Below are positions 1-9,187 of a DNA stretch of 64,000 nucleotides, in pieces. The notes under the pieces are model-generated. The model saw only the letters and a list, made by a program, of their open reading frames with translations. It ran no database searches and was not told the DNA's origin. Each line of letters opens with the position of its first letter. The first letter of the stretch is position 1. Source of the DNA: Rana temporaria (lineage: Eukaryota; Chordata; Amphibia; Anura; Ranidae); assembly GCF_905171775.1 (NCBI RefSeq), contig NC_053489.1, forward strand, positions 596,234,581-596,298,580. Reading direction: 5' to 3'. Both the position numbers and the translations under genes were made by a program.

Positions 1-490
1 GGGAGCGCCATCAGGGGTTTTAGGAGCATAAATTGCACATCTAACTAGTTGACAACCTATTACACGTTAGAAGGCCCTGGAACACCAGGACAATGGAATT
101 ACCCACAAAATGACCCCATTTTGGAAAGCTAACACCCCAACGTATAATCTATGAGGCATAATGAGTCTTTTGAACGGTTCATTTTTTTCCAGAAGTTTTT
201 GGAATATGTGGAAAAAAAATGAAAACGCATTTTTTTTACACAAAGTTGTCCATTGATAAGATATTTCCAACACATAGCATGTACATAGCAAAAATGACAC
301 CCCAAAATACATTCTGCTATTCCTCCTGAGTAAAACGATACCCCATGTGTGAGACTTCTACACAGCCTGACCACATATAGAGATCCAACATGCAAGGAAC
401 ACCGTCAGGTGTTCCAGAGACACATAGCATGCACATACCAAGAATTACACCCCAAAATACATTATGCTGAGCAAAGCGTAAACAAAAGAT
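1..490. repeat. Two diverged direct-repeat units inside the piggyBac element
   Basis: The opening segment (a CCATCAGGGGTTTTAGGAG-like stretch) recurs in altered form near 391-418. The stretch at 270-318 (cacatagcatg...caccccaaaatacatt) recurs at 420-469. The second unit is shortened. No convincing coding frame is seen; short open frames here contain homopolymers and look accidental. Confidence 0.55.
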
Positions 491-884
491 TACCTTGGTA
501 ATAGTAGCGCAGTTCTACACAGCAGGATAGCACTGGTCCAGGCAGCAGGCAGGGACTTGGTCAGCAACGTCCAGGCAGGGATACTGCAGGTGGTCAGTTC
601 ATGCAACAGGCAGAGGCATGATGGCATAGGTCCTACAGGCAACAGGCAGAAGGGGGGCCTCGTTCAGGACAGAATGGGGACAGGGGTAGAGGCTTCTCCC
701 ACCCAAATCTCTTTGAAGCCTCCGGGCAACCAGACCCTAATCTAGCATGAGAAAACAAAAAAGTTTTCTTCATCCAGAAAAACTTTTCTGGCGCCCCTCA
801 CATATGTGAGACCCCTGTGTTGAATCCCACTAGTCCAGTAGCAGGGTACAAGATCAGTCCAAGAGGCAGGCAAAAGGCATGGTC
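491..884. other. Non-coding interior of the piggyBac element
   Basis: GC-moderate sequence rich in CAGGCAG-type short repeats. A small inverted repeat, aaaagttttc...gaaaaacttttc, lies at about 765-795. It is downstream of the transposase stop on the coding strand. I see no AATAAA on the minus strand in this part, so the transcript's 3' end is undefined. Confidence 0.4.
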
Positions 885-1075
885 AAACAGTCCGAGGTCA
901 GTTCCAGATCAGGCAGAGGCAGTACAGAATCGTTAGGCAGAAGAATGGTCAAAAAACAGTCCAGGGTCAATTCCAAATCAGGCAGCGGTATTACAAAATC
1001 ATTAGGCAGAAGGGTGGTCCAATAACAAGCCGGGGTCAGTTACAAAAGCAGGCAGTGGCATACGGGGTGAGAAGG
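885..1075. repeat. 69-bp direct repeat, about 2.8 copies
   Basis: Units start at 885, 954 and 1023. Each begins with an aacagtccgaggtca-like stretch and continues through ttccagatcaggcag. Copies differ at scattered bases, so this is an aged tandem array lying just 3' of the transposase gene. Confidence 0.7.
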
Positions 1076-1091
1076 CAGGAACGGAGGATTA

Positions 1092-1133
1092 CGTTTACCA
1101 TACTAAACTAATACTTTAGTTTAGTATGGTAAC
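1092..1133. repeat. Hairpin overlapping the transposase stop codon
   Basis: Arms 1092-1109 and 1118-1133 are reverse complements except for one extra T, with an 8-base loop. The structure spans the last codons and the stop (TAG on the minus strand, 1108-1110). It would form a strong stem in the transposase mRNA exactly at the end of translation. Its function is unknown. Confidence 0.7.
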
Positions 1134-2997
1134 GTTTGAAACAGTCAGTTATACACAGGCCGGGTTTGGAAGGACACTCTGCACAATAATAAACTGTGTC
1201 CCGTCTGATTCCTCCACTGGTACACACTTTACATTTTTTTTGAGCTCGTCGGCCTGATGCTGTAGGAGGGATCTTATCCGGGAAGTGCCGTTCGGAGAGC
1301 CGACTTAGAACATCTGATCGGATGTTTTGGGGCAGGTCGTTCGGGAATATCAGGGAAGTGGTAATTTCCTCCAGGTAGCCAAGGAAGGGTAGGGGGTTTT
1401 GGGTTGATTTGCGGTAAACAATATGGGAGTTGTAGACGGCCAAATGAAAAAAAGAAATTGCTACCTTTTTGTACCAATGGTACGTGCGTCTTGTGGCAAG
1501 GTATGGTTCCAACATTTGGTCGTTTAAGTCGACTCCCCCCATGAACAAATTGTAGTCCTGAATGCAGGTGGGTTTTTGGATGGTGGTGCCACGCCTTCTG
1601 CGGGTTTCAACAAAAGAATCGTTGTGGATGGAGGACAACATATATACGTCTCTTCTGTCCCTCCACTTCACTGCCAGAACCTCCTTGTTCCGTAGACTTG
1701 CCGATTCCCCTTTCTTCAGCTTTGTATTCACAAGGCTTTGTGGAAAGCCTTTCCGGTTCTTTCTGGCGGTGCCACATGCTGGCGTCTTCTTTCGGTGCAG
1801 GTTGTGGAACAGAGGAAGAGACGTATAGAAGTTGTCCACGTACAGGTGGTATCCTTTATCAAGGAGGGGGTTGATGAGTTGCCAGACAACTTTCCCACTT
1901 GATCCCAAGTAGTCTGGGCAATCGGGGGGATTCAGCTGGGTGTCCTTCCCTTCGTACACCAAAAAGGAATACAGGTACCCTGTGGCTCGTTCGCAAAGTT
2001 TGTAGACCTTCACCCCATAGCGGGCCCTTTTGCTGGGTATAAATTGTTTGATTTTAAGTCGGCCACAAAATTTTACTAGGGACTCGTCGACACATACGTT
2101 TTGTTCCGGGGTATATATTTGGGGGAATAATTGCGAAAAATAATCTAATAAGGGGCGAATTTTGAAAAGCCTGTCAAAATTGGGGTCATTTCGGGGAAGG
2201 CACTGTGTATTATCATTGAAGTGGAGGAACCTCATGATTATAAAATATCGGGATCTGGGCATTGTTGTGGAGAAAATTGGCATGTGGTAAATGGGGCGTT
2301 TTGACCAAAAGGAATGTTTTTCATTTTTTGGGTTGAGTCCCATGCAAAAAGTGAGGCCTAAAAAAATCCTGAACTCATCCACTGTAAGGTCTCTCCACTG
2401 GAAGGGACGGGCATAGGACGATGTGGGGTTCTTGATGATAAATTGTTGGGCATACAAGTTGCACTGGGCCACAATGCTAGAAAGCAGTTCCTCAGGGAAA
2501 AATAAATCGAAAAATTGAATTGGGGAAAAATTGTCCGTGTTTACCTGGACTCCTGGCTGGGCAGTGAAAGGGGGAATGTTGGCTTCTCCGGAATTTGGAG
2601 GAAGCCACAGGGGGTACTGAAGGGCATAGGGAAGGCTGGCATGGGTCCTTGGCCTTTGTTGCTGGGGTACTGCGGTGCTGGTGGATGGCAATTCGGTAGA
2701 GGTGGATGGCACGACGGTACTGGTGGATGGCACGACGGTACTGGTGGATGGCATGTCGGTGCTGGTGGATGGCATGTCGGTGCTGGTGGATGCCACTGCC
2801 TCCTCACCAGAGCGCCTTCTTTTGGCGGGCTGACCATCTTCCCCCTCTGAGCCTGTCGCTGTTCCACTGGTGTAGACTGGCTCATAGTCTACGTCCGAAT
2901 CCGATTGGGAATCAGAAACAGGGAGCTCCACATTGCTCTCATCAGGTGCAGAAATAATCTGAAATGCCTCCTGTAAGGAATAGCGACGTTTTGACAT
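1108..2997 (-). CDS. piggyBac-family transposase, apparently intact (629 aa)
   Basis: This is a DDD-type transposase of the piggyBac superfamily, expected to cut and rejoin DNA at TTAA targets in the nucleus. Visible parts: an acidic, Ser-rich N-terminus starting MSKRRYSLQEAF; a basic patch at residues 59-62 (KRRR, possible nuclear signal); six copies of a PSTSTxx heptad at 69-110; a conserved core from about 155 to 520; and a Cys-rich tail. The catalytic acids align with the family motifs: D304 (VDES), D388 (VDNFYTSLP) and D490 (GGVDLND). The tail has C589, C592, C605, C608, C615, C619 and H624, as in the family's zinc-binding domain. Length is slightly above the roughly 590 aa of well-known members, partly because of the heptads. 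There are no stops or frameshifts. The open frame continues 86 codons upstream through minisatellite DNA. I chose the Met at 2997 because conserved sequence begins there. Whether it is active or domesticated cannot be told. Confidence 0.93.
   Translation of the reverse strand: MSKRRYSLQEAFQIISAPDESNVELPVSDSQSDSDVDYEPVYTSGTATGSEGEDGQPAKRRRSGEEAVASTSTDMPSTSTDMPSTSTVVPSTSTVVPSTSTELPSTSTAVPQQQRPRTHASLPYALQYPLWLPPNSGEANIPPFTAQPGVQVNTDNFSPIQFFDLFFPEELLSSIVAQCNLYAQQFIIKNPTSSYARPFQWRDLTVDEFRIFLGLTFCMGLNPKNEKHSFWSKRPIYHMPIFSTTMPRSRYFIIMRFLHFNDNTQCLPRNDPNFDRLFKIRPLLDYFSQLFPQIYTPEQNVCVDESLVKFCGRLKIKQFIPSKRARYGVKVYKLCERATGYLYSFLVYEGKDTQLNPPDCPDYLGSSGKVVWQLINPLLDKGYHLYVDNFYTSLPLFHNLHRKKTPACGTARKNRKGFPQSLVNTKLKKGESASLRNKEVLAVKWRDRRDVYMLSSIHNDSFVETRRRRGTTIQKPTCIQDYNLFMGGVDLNDQMLEPYLATRRTYHWYKKVAISFFHLAVYNSHIVYRKSTQNPLPFLGYLEEITTSLIFPNDLPQNIRSDVLSRLSERHFPDKIPPTASGRRAQKKCKVCTSGGIRRDTVYYCAECPSKPGLCITDCFKRYHTKLKY
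2668..2793 (-). repeat. 21-bp coding tandem repeat (PSTSTxx heptads)
   Basis: Six in-frame 21-bp units encode A/P-S-T-S-T plus two variable residues (DM, DM, VV, VV, EL, AV). This is a low-complexity Ser/Thr linker between the acidic N-terminus and the catalytic core. Because the unit is a multiple of three, changes in copy number keep the reading frame. Confidence 0.85.
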
Positions 2998-3855
2998 TGC
3001 TGGCGGTGTGTGTGTGGCACAGATGTACACTGAGGTGGCACAGATGGGCAGAGACGGGGACTGAGGTGGCAGAGATGGGGACTGAGGTGGCAGAGATGGG
3101 GACTGAGGTGGCAGAGATGGGGACTGATGAGGCAGCACAGATGTGTACTGATTGCACAGATGTGCACGGATGAGGCGGCACAGATGTGTACTGATTGCAC
3201 AGATGTGCACGGATGAGGCGGCACAGATGTGCGCTGAGGTGGCACAGATGGGCACTGAGGTGTTGCAGATGGGCCCTGATCACAGGTGGGCACAGGCGGT
3301 ACTGATGGCACAGGCGGTACTGATGGCACAGGCGGTACTGATGGCACAGGTGGTACTGATGGCACAGGCAGTACTGATGGCACAGGTGGTACTGATGGCA
3401 CAGGCGGGCACAGGTGGTACTGTGGCATGGGCGGTACTGATGGCACGGGCGGTACTGATGGCACGGGCGGTACGGACGGTACTGATGGCACGGGCGGTAC
3501 TGATGGCACGGGCGGTACTGATGGCACAGGCGGGCACAGGTGGTACTGTGGCACGGGCGGTACGGTGGCACGGGCGGTACTGTGGCATGGGCGGTACTGA
3601 TGGCACGGACGGTACTGTGGCATGGGCAGTACTGTGGCACGGGCGGTACTGTGGCACGGGCGGTACTGTGGCACGGGCTGTACTGTGGCACGGGCTGTAC
3701 TGTGGCACAGGTGGTACTGGTGGGCACCAGGTGGGCACTGGTGGTACTAGGTGGGCACTGGTGGTACCAGGTGGGCACTGGTGGTACCAGGTGGGTACAG
3801 GTGGTACCAGGTGGGTACAGGTGGGCACTGATTGGGCACTGATTGGGCGCTGATG
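2998..3855. repeat. Compound minisatellite upstream of the transposase
   Basis: Several tandem arrays lie in series: a 21-bp unit (gactgaggtggcagagatggg, about 3050-3125); a 43-bp unit twice (about 3127-3220); a 17/18-bp unit (cggtactgatggcacagg and variants, about 3290-3715); and a 20-bp unit (about 3720-3820). All are built from GGCAC/GGTAC/TGATGG words, so they share an origin. Several long open frames cross both strands only because the units lack stops. This would form the 5' leader of the transposase transcript. Confidence 0.9.
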
Positions 3856-3870
3856 GGCACTTTTTTTAAC

Positions 3871-3878
3871 TTTTTATA
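3871..3878 (-). promoter_or_regulatory. TATA-like box for the transposase
   Basis: On the minus strand the sequence reads TTATAAAAAGTT just upstream of the minisatellite leader. It is the only good TATA-like motif between the hairpin run and the ORF. If used, transcription would start near 3845 and give a leader of about 850 nt. This is a motif match only. Confidence 0.35.
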
Positions 3879-3911
3879 ACTGTTAAACTTTCACTGTAGC
3901 TTCAACTCACT

Positions 3912-4208
3912 CTCTCTCCACACACGCGGCGTCTGTGTGTGGAGAGAGCGACGGCAATGAGAGATGATCTCATATGTTTACATATGAGATCATCCGTCAT
4001 TGGCTGTCCAGATCGCGCTGTAAATAGCCGCTGTGATTGGCTATTTACCGCGATCTGTGTGCGGCTGTATCCAGGGGACGCGGCGATGACAGTAGTTCCC
4101 CGCTGCGCGCTCGTGAGCGCGCGCGGGGAACGAGCAAAGGGGAGGCTGTAAAAACACGGCCTGTTAGAAATTCAGAGCCGCGCTGAGGCCGTACAAAGTC
4201 GTACGGCC
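3912..4208. repeat. Run of five hairpins next to the piggyBac terminus
   Basis: Inverted repeats follow one another: 3912-3925/3935-3948 (14 of 14 paired); 3963-3976/3981-3994 (14 of 14); about 4010-4029/4039-4057 (with a short bulge); about 4095-4111/4115-4131 (GC-rich); and 4187-4194/4201-4208. They fill the space between the TATA-like box and the TTAA edge. They could be transposase-binding or replication-associated structures; the role is not known. Confidence 0.85.
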
Positions 4209-4263
4209 GTCAGCAACTGGTTAAGGAGCTTACAATCCTTGCATCAGTGTTATGTCGCATACA

Positions 4264-4663
4264 TGCCGCATACACACGATCGGTCAAACCGATGAGAACG
4301 GTCTGATGGACTGTTTTCATCGGACCAAACCGATCGTGTGTGGGCACCATCGGTTATGTATCCATAGGTTAAAAAAAGCAATCTTGTTTTAAATTTACCT
4401 AACCGATAGAAAAAAACGATCGTTAGTAGGCACAACCATCGGTTAAAAATCCACGCATGCTCAGAATCAAGTCGACGCATGCTTGGAAGCATTGAACTTA
4501 GTTTTTTTAGCACGTCGTTGTGTTTTACGTCACCGCGTTCTGACACAATAGTTTTTTTAACCGATGGTGTGTAGGCACGACTGACCATCAGTCAGCTTCA
4601 TCGGTTAACCGATGAAAACGGTCCATCGGTCCGTTCTCATCGGATGGACCGATCGTGTGTACA
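4264..4663. mobile_element. Fold-back MITE, GTACACACGATCGG family
   Basis: The left end TGCCGCATACACACGATCGG pairs with a right end ...CCGATCGTGTGTACA that has lost its last few bases. Arms rich in ccgatgaaaacggtcc fold back. The interior (gacgcatgcttggaagcattgaactta, given here only as its position near 4475-4500) recurs in the MITEs at 50725-51054 and 63752-64000. No transposase ORF. Right flank is TTA; left flank is ACA, so the duplication is not clean. Confidence 0.7.
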
Positions 4664-4666
4664 TTA

Positions 4667-4994
4667 AACTGCTATTAACATCAAGGTAATTAGCAATTCA
4701 GCAAATATGTTTCCTTATTACACTTGCAATTAGCAACATTATATTAGCAGTATTCAACAGTCAAACTATGTATAGTTTTCTCACTGTTGCTGACTGTTTT
4801 TTGATTGGGTGCTGCCCTGTTCCTGCATTTGGTTCTTACCCAGTAGTCCACACTCATCTTTCCCTCACGTCTGACAGTTGGTGATGCCAAAAACACTAGC
4901 CCTTGTGCCCCATGTGTATTCCTGTATTCCTATATTCCCTGTCACCAATACAAGAGTTATTGGACAAGGGATGCAAAATAAACCCCCCTTCAGC
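4667..4994. other. AT-rich spacer, nothing recognised
   Basis: Low-complexity AT-rich sequence between two MITEs. No supported coding frame or RNA gene. Confidence 0.4.
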
Positions 4995-4997
4995 TCA

Positions 4998-5719
4998 GGG
5001 GCAGATCCACAAAGAAATCTATTGATACGCCGGCGTAATTTCAAAATTCCCGCGTCGTATCTTTGTTTTGAATCCGCAAAACAAGATACGACGGCATCGC
5101 GGCTTGATCCGACAGGCGTACGTCTTCGTACGCCTTTGGATCTTAGATGCAATTTTTCGGTGGCCGCTAGGTGGCGTTTCCATCAAAATCTGTGTCAAGT
5201 ATGCAAATTAGCTATTTACGGCGATCCACGAACGTACGTCGGCCCGGCGCATTTTTTTCCGTCGTTTGCGTTTGGCTTTTTCTGGCGTATAGTTAAAGCT
5301 GCTGTTCTGAGGCGTACTCAGTGTTAAGAATGGCCGTCCTTCCCACGTACAATTTTGAATTTTTTGCGTAGTTTGCGTAAGTCGTTCGCGAATAGGAATT
5401 TGCGTAGAATGACATCACCGTCGTAAGCATTGGCTAGTTCCGGTTTAATTTCGAGCATGCGCACTGGGATACCCCCAGGGGCGGCACATGCGCAGTTAAA
5501 AAAAAAGGTAGTTTACGTCGGGTAACGATGTATTAACATAAAACACGCCCCCATCACTTCCATTTGAATTCCGCGCCATTACGCCGCAACAGATACGCTA
5601 CGCCGCCGTAACTTACGGCACGGATTCGTTGTGGATTCAAACAAAACAAAAGTAAGTTACAGCATTGTAGCGTATCTTATATACGCTGCGCCCGGCGCAG
5701 ATATATGTGGATCTGGCCC
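4998..5719. mobile_element. GGGCAGATCCAC-family MITE with TCA duplication
   Basis: Ends GGGGCAGATCCAC and GTGGATCTGGCCC are terminal inverted repeats, and TCA flanks both sides (4995-4997, 5720-5722). The interior carries the family's tacgccggcgtaa palindromic words and ATGCAAATTAGC. Non-coding. The 3-bp duplication suggests a PIF/Harbinger-like origin, but the target is not the usual TWA. Confidence 0.8.
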
Positions 5720-5914
5720 TCAATCTCCATCAGGTCCATGGGAGCATGCTTGCACAATATAGCAGACCTTTCACCTATTCTGCTCTCCTCCAGTCATGTG
5801 AGGTTCACACTCTCCCTTTTCACATTACTGCAGCTGCCATTGCATGTAAATCTTCTAAGTCTGGGTCATCTTTCTTCAGCCATTGGTCAGCAACAGATGA
5901 CATTTTAACATAAG

Positions 5915-7742
5915 TTTTTTTTATCAAAATTGTTATTAATTTTTCAACAACAATTCCATTTAACAATATATCACATATCAAAAACATTATAATAATGTAA
6001 ACATAATTATCTATATCCTATACACCCCCCTCCTAAAAAGAGAAGAAAACAAAAAAAAGCTAAAGGAAATTGCCCCCCTCACCCCCACTTATTCCCTGTG
6101 ACTCTCTCCCATCCCCTCCCTATAGATAAAAATAAACAAAAAGGTTTGGGGGGTAGGGAAACAAAAATCTTTCCCTTTTCCCTTTTCTTTCTTACTTTCT
6201 AAAAAAAAAATAATAATAATTATAATAAATGAAAAAAAAAAACCTCATATAAGAGGCTTCTAAAAAGCCATTTTGCCCCTTTATAACTTATCGCTCTTAT
6301 CACTCATCACTCCTATTACCCCCCCAACCCTTCCTAAATAAACATAACATTTATATCTGAGGCTTCTAAAAGCCATAATACCCATTTATAACATACCCTC
6401 CCTTTATCTCCCTTCCCTTCTTCCCTTTCATATTTTCAAACAAAAAAAAAAAGGTGAAGAAAACCCCAACCCCTCCCTCAATGCCCCCCTCCTCTTATAC
6501 CTATACAGGTGGGGGTTAGGGGCAGAGCCACACAAGCATTAAAAAAAAAAAGGGGGGGGGGTCGAAGAGAGACAAAAGAGAAAAAAAATAGTTAAAATAG
6601 TCTCCACCTCCCCCCCTCCTCACTCTCTCTCCCTGCATGAGCATTTACCTAGAATGTCTGCAGCTCCTTATAGTATTCTATCTCTGGTGAGCGTTGTTCC
6701 CATTCTGTCCACATTTCTCTAAATTTATTCTTTCTATTTTTAACCATAGAAATCCATCTTTCTGCCTTCATAATTAAATTAACTTCTCTCTTCCATTCAA
6801 TAATACTTGGTCTTTTCTTCTGTTTCCATAGTCTAGGTATTAATAGTTTTTCTGCATTTAATAAATGAGGGGTAATACTATCCTTATATAATCCAATGGA
6901 CCTCGCTGACCCATGAAATAAGAAGTTTAGAGGGGTCAATTCCATTTCCCTGGGAGACATCCTTTCAACCCAGGGGGCAATTTCTTGCCAAAATCCTCTG
7001 ATCTTTGGGCATGACCACCACAGGTGGAGTAAAGTACCCTCCTGTCCACATCCCCTCCAACACCTGTCGTCTGCATTCCTGTACATCTGTGCCAGTCTCA
7101 CTGGGGTTCTATACCACCTCGATAGAAATTTATAAGACATCTCTTGAATCTGTGAGTTTATCGATGTATAGTGTGAGGAGTCAATAAGCTTTTTAATTTG
7201 TAGCGTGGTAAACCTGTGGTTTAGCTCTCCTTCCCAGTCTCTAATATAGTAAGGTGTTGGTTTTTTCCGGTTCACTAGGACTAATATATACATTTGAGAC
7301 AGTAAGTGTTTAGCCCTTGTTATCTTCACACATTTAGTTTCAAATATAGTAAGCAAATTTAGAGGTCTTATCATGGTTTTCCACTTGTGAAAGAAGCACA
7401 CTAATTGATGGTACCTCCACTCCACCATTGGAACTGTTCCCAAGTTCCGCCTAAATTCTGGTAAGGGAGTCAAATTTTGCCGCATGTAGTATCCCTGTCC
7501 TTCCCCCAGGCCTTCATCGATCCTACTTCCTCCCCTCGAGGGAACCACTGGAATCCCTCCAGCGGAGTTAGGGGAAATATCTTGGGGGCATAATCTCCTA
7601 GTTGGTTAATTTTATCCCATATCTTTAACGTATTATGAGTTAAGGGTGATGTCCATTTTAAGAGCCCCCTATCTACCTTCGGGATCCAGGGTGTTCCTGC
7701 CAAATTCCTTCCTGACATTATTTGCTCTAGTTTATTTGGCAC
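5915..7742 (-). pseudogene. 5'-truncated L1/Tx1-like LINE: C-terminal part of ORF2 plus 3' UTR
   Basis: Minus-strand frames at 7742-7470 and then 7548-6649 read as one protein broken by a frameshift near 7480-7490. The first part has KWTSPLTHNTLKIWDKI, the second RWYRTPVRLAQMY, CWRGCGQEGTLLHLWWSCP and FWQEI. These match the C-terminal region that follows reverse transcriptase in frog L1/Tx1-clade ORF2, including the C-C-H-C cluster. Catalytic endonuclease and reverse transcriptase domains are missing because the copy is 5'-truncated near 7742. The stretch 5915-6648 is A/T-rich 3' UTR. The T-run at about 5917-5925 may be the poly(A) tail read from the other strand. Target duplications were not identified. 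Dead copy. Confidence 0.8.
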
Positions 7743-7754
7743 GTACTAGTGCCA

Positions 7755-8204
7755 TTGCCATTACTAGTAAAAAAAAAAAAAAAAAAAAAATTCCAGCATA
7801 TATATCCCATAGTTTGTAGACCCTATAACGTTCACGTAAATCAATCATAATCAGCTAATTGGGATTTTTTTTACCAAAAACATGTAGCAGAATACATATT
7901 GGCCTAAAATTTATGAGGACATTTGTTTTTGTTTTTTATGTTATTTTTATTGGATATGTTTAATAACAGAAAGTAAAAAATATTATTAAATTATTATTAT
8001 GTTTCTTTTCAAAATTGGTTTTTTTTTTTTGTTTATAGCGCAAAAATAAAAAACACAGTGTTGATCAAATACCACCAAAAGAAAGCTTTATTGTTGGGGA
8101 AAATTACCATACATTTTATTTTGGTACCTTGTTGCATGACCGTGCAATTGTCAATTAAAGTGGCCTGGTCATGAAGAGGGGTAAATTGTCCGGAGGTCAA
8201 GTGG
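7755..8204. mobile_element. Right-hand fragment of a TTAA element
   Basis: Ends ...GGTCAAGTGG before TTAA at 8205-8208. The interior matches that of 23706-24595 (gatcaaataccaccaaaag, gcaattgtcattaaag, and an internal A-run at about 7769-7790). The left half is missing where the LINE begins. Non-coding, piggyBac-like by target site. Confidence 0.7.
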
Positions 8205-8354
8205 TTAATAAAGTTTTATTATCTCTGTTTTCATTTTCAATTTTATTTATAGACAAACATAGCCAAATTTAGCAAGATTGCTGTTTATGACAAGTTCACA
8301 AATGTTTAGAACCTTGGTGTTGGAATTTTTTTTCCAAATAAGCAGCTGTTTTAA

Positions 8355-9183
8355 CCCCCTTAGCGGTATCCCCGAGCATGACTTGGGGTGGTTTTTCTAT
8401 GCTACTATCGGTATCCCTGAGTCACGCTCGGGGTAGATGTGCAGAGCGTGCAGCGGCGCGGCTTACCTGCTCGCAGCATTCACAGACAAAGTTACTTACC
8501 TTGTCCCTGGATCCTACGACGCATCCCCACTGTGTGAGCGAGCGGGTCCTCGCTCGATTCACAGTGTCCCCGTGTGCCGCCGATCTCCGCTCCCTGCGAC
8601 GTTACGATGCACAGGGGCGGAGAACGGCGCCAAATTCAAAAAAGTAAACAAACACATTATACTTATAGATTACAGTACTGTATGTAAAAAATACACACAC
8701 CCCTTGTCCCTAGTGGTCTGCCCAGTGCCCTACATGTTCTTTTATATAATAAAAACTGTTCTTTCTGACTGCAAACTGTAGATTGTCCATAGCAACCAAA
8801 AGTGTCCCTTTATGTCAAAAATGGTTTTAGAGCAGCTAGAAAACAGCGATAATAAATTATAAGCACTTGCAGAATTGAGCGATAGTGATTTGTGGGGAAA
8901 TTTGTCATAAAAAAATAAAAGTAATGACAGCGACAATTCTGCAACTGAGCAAATTTCAGTGATTTTGAGTTGATTACATTATTGAATAATTTTTTTTTTA
9001 TAAATATATTATTATTTTTTAGAATTATTTATAATTATTTATTATATTATAATTGTTTGATCAGATTTAAATGAGTTATTCCTAAGAATTGCAGGCCTAC
9101 AGTATAAAATGATAAATTTCCTTGCAAAATAATTGTACCGCTTTTGGTACGTAATTCCAGACAGAATCATACCGCCAGGGAGG
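8355..9183. mobile_element. TTAA element of the CCCTGGCGGTAT family
   Basis: TTAA at 8351-8354 and 9184-9187 flank ends CCCCCTTAGCGGTATCC and ATACCGCCAGGGAGG. The interior is the reverse complement of the copy at 34225-35062 and of the partial copy at 46359-46846. It includes a long AT-rich stretch (tataattatttatta). No ORF of transposase type, so it is a non-autonomous piggyBac-like element. Confidence 0.85.
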
Positions 9184-9187
9184 TTAA

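Larger units (their letters stand above)
1..4220 (-). mobile_element. piggyBac-type transposon, right part; left end lies before the window
   Basis: A single unit can be followed from the window start to 4220. It holds a minus-strand piggyBac transposase (1108-2997), direct repeats at 1-490 and 885-1075, a minisatellite leader (2998-3855) and a run of hairpins (3912-4208). The right edge is set by TTAA at 4221-4224 after ...CAGCAACTGG. TTAA is the target site of the piggyBac superfamily. The other terminal repeat and its TTAA are not in the window, so full length and terminal symmetry cannot be checked. That the first kilobase belongs to the same element is inferred from continuity, not shown. 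Confidence 0.75.

Noticed and set aside
3290..3715. Regular short repeats that could be taken for a CRISPR array
   Set aside because: Contiguous 17/18-bp tandem units without unique spacers, in a vertebrate-type context beside a transposase.
3152..3853. Long plus-strand open frames of up to 233 codons
   Set aside because: They are made only of minisatellite units lacking stops and overlap frames on both strands; no protein-like composition.
7769..7790. A-run as a retroposon poly(A) tail
   Set aside because: The same A-run lies inside other copies of this TTAA element (about 24164-24173), so it is internal.
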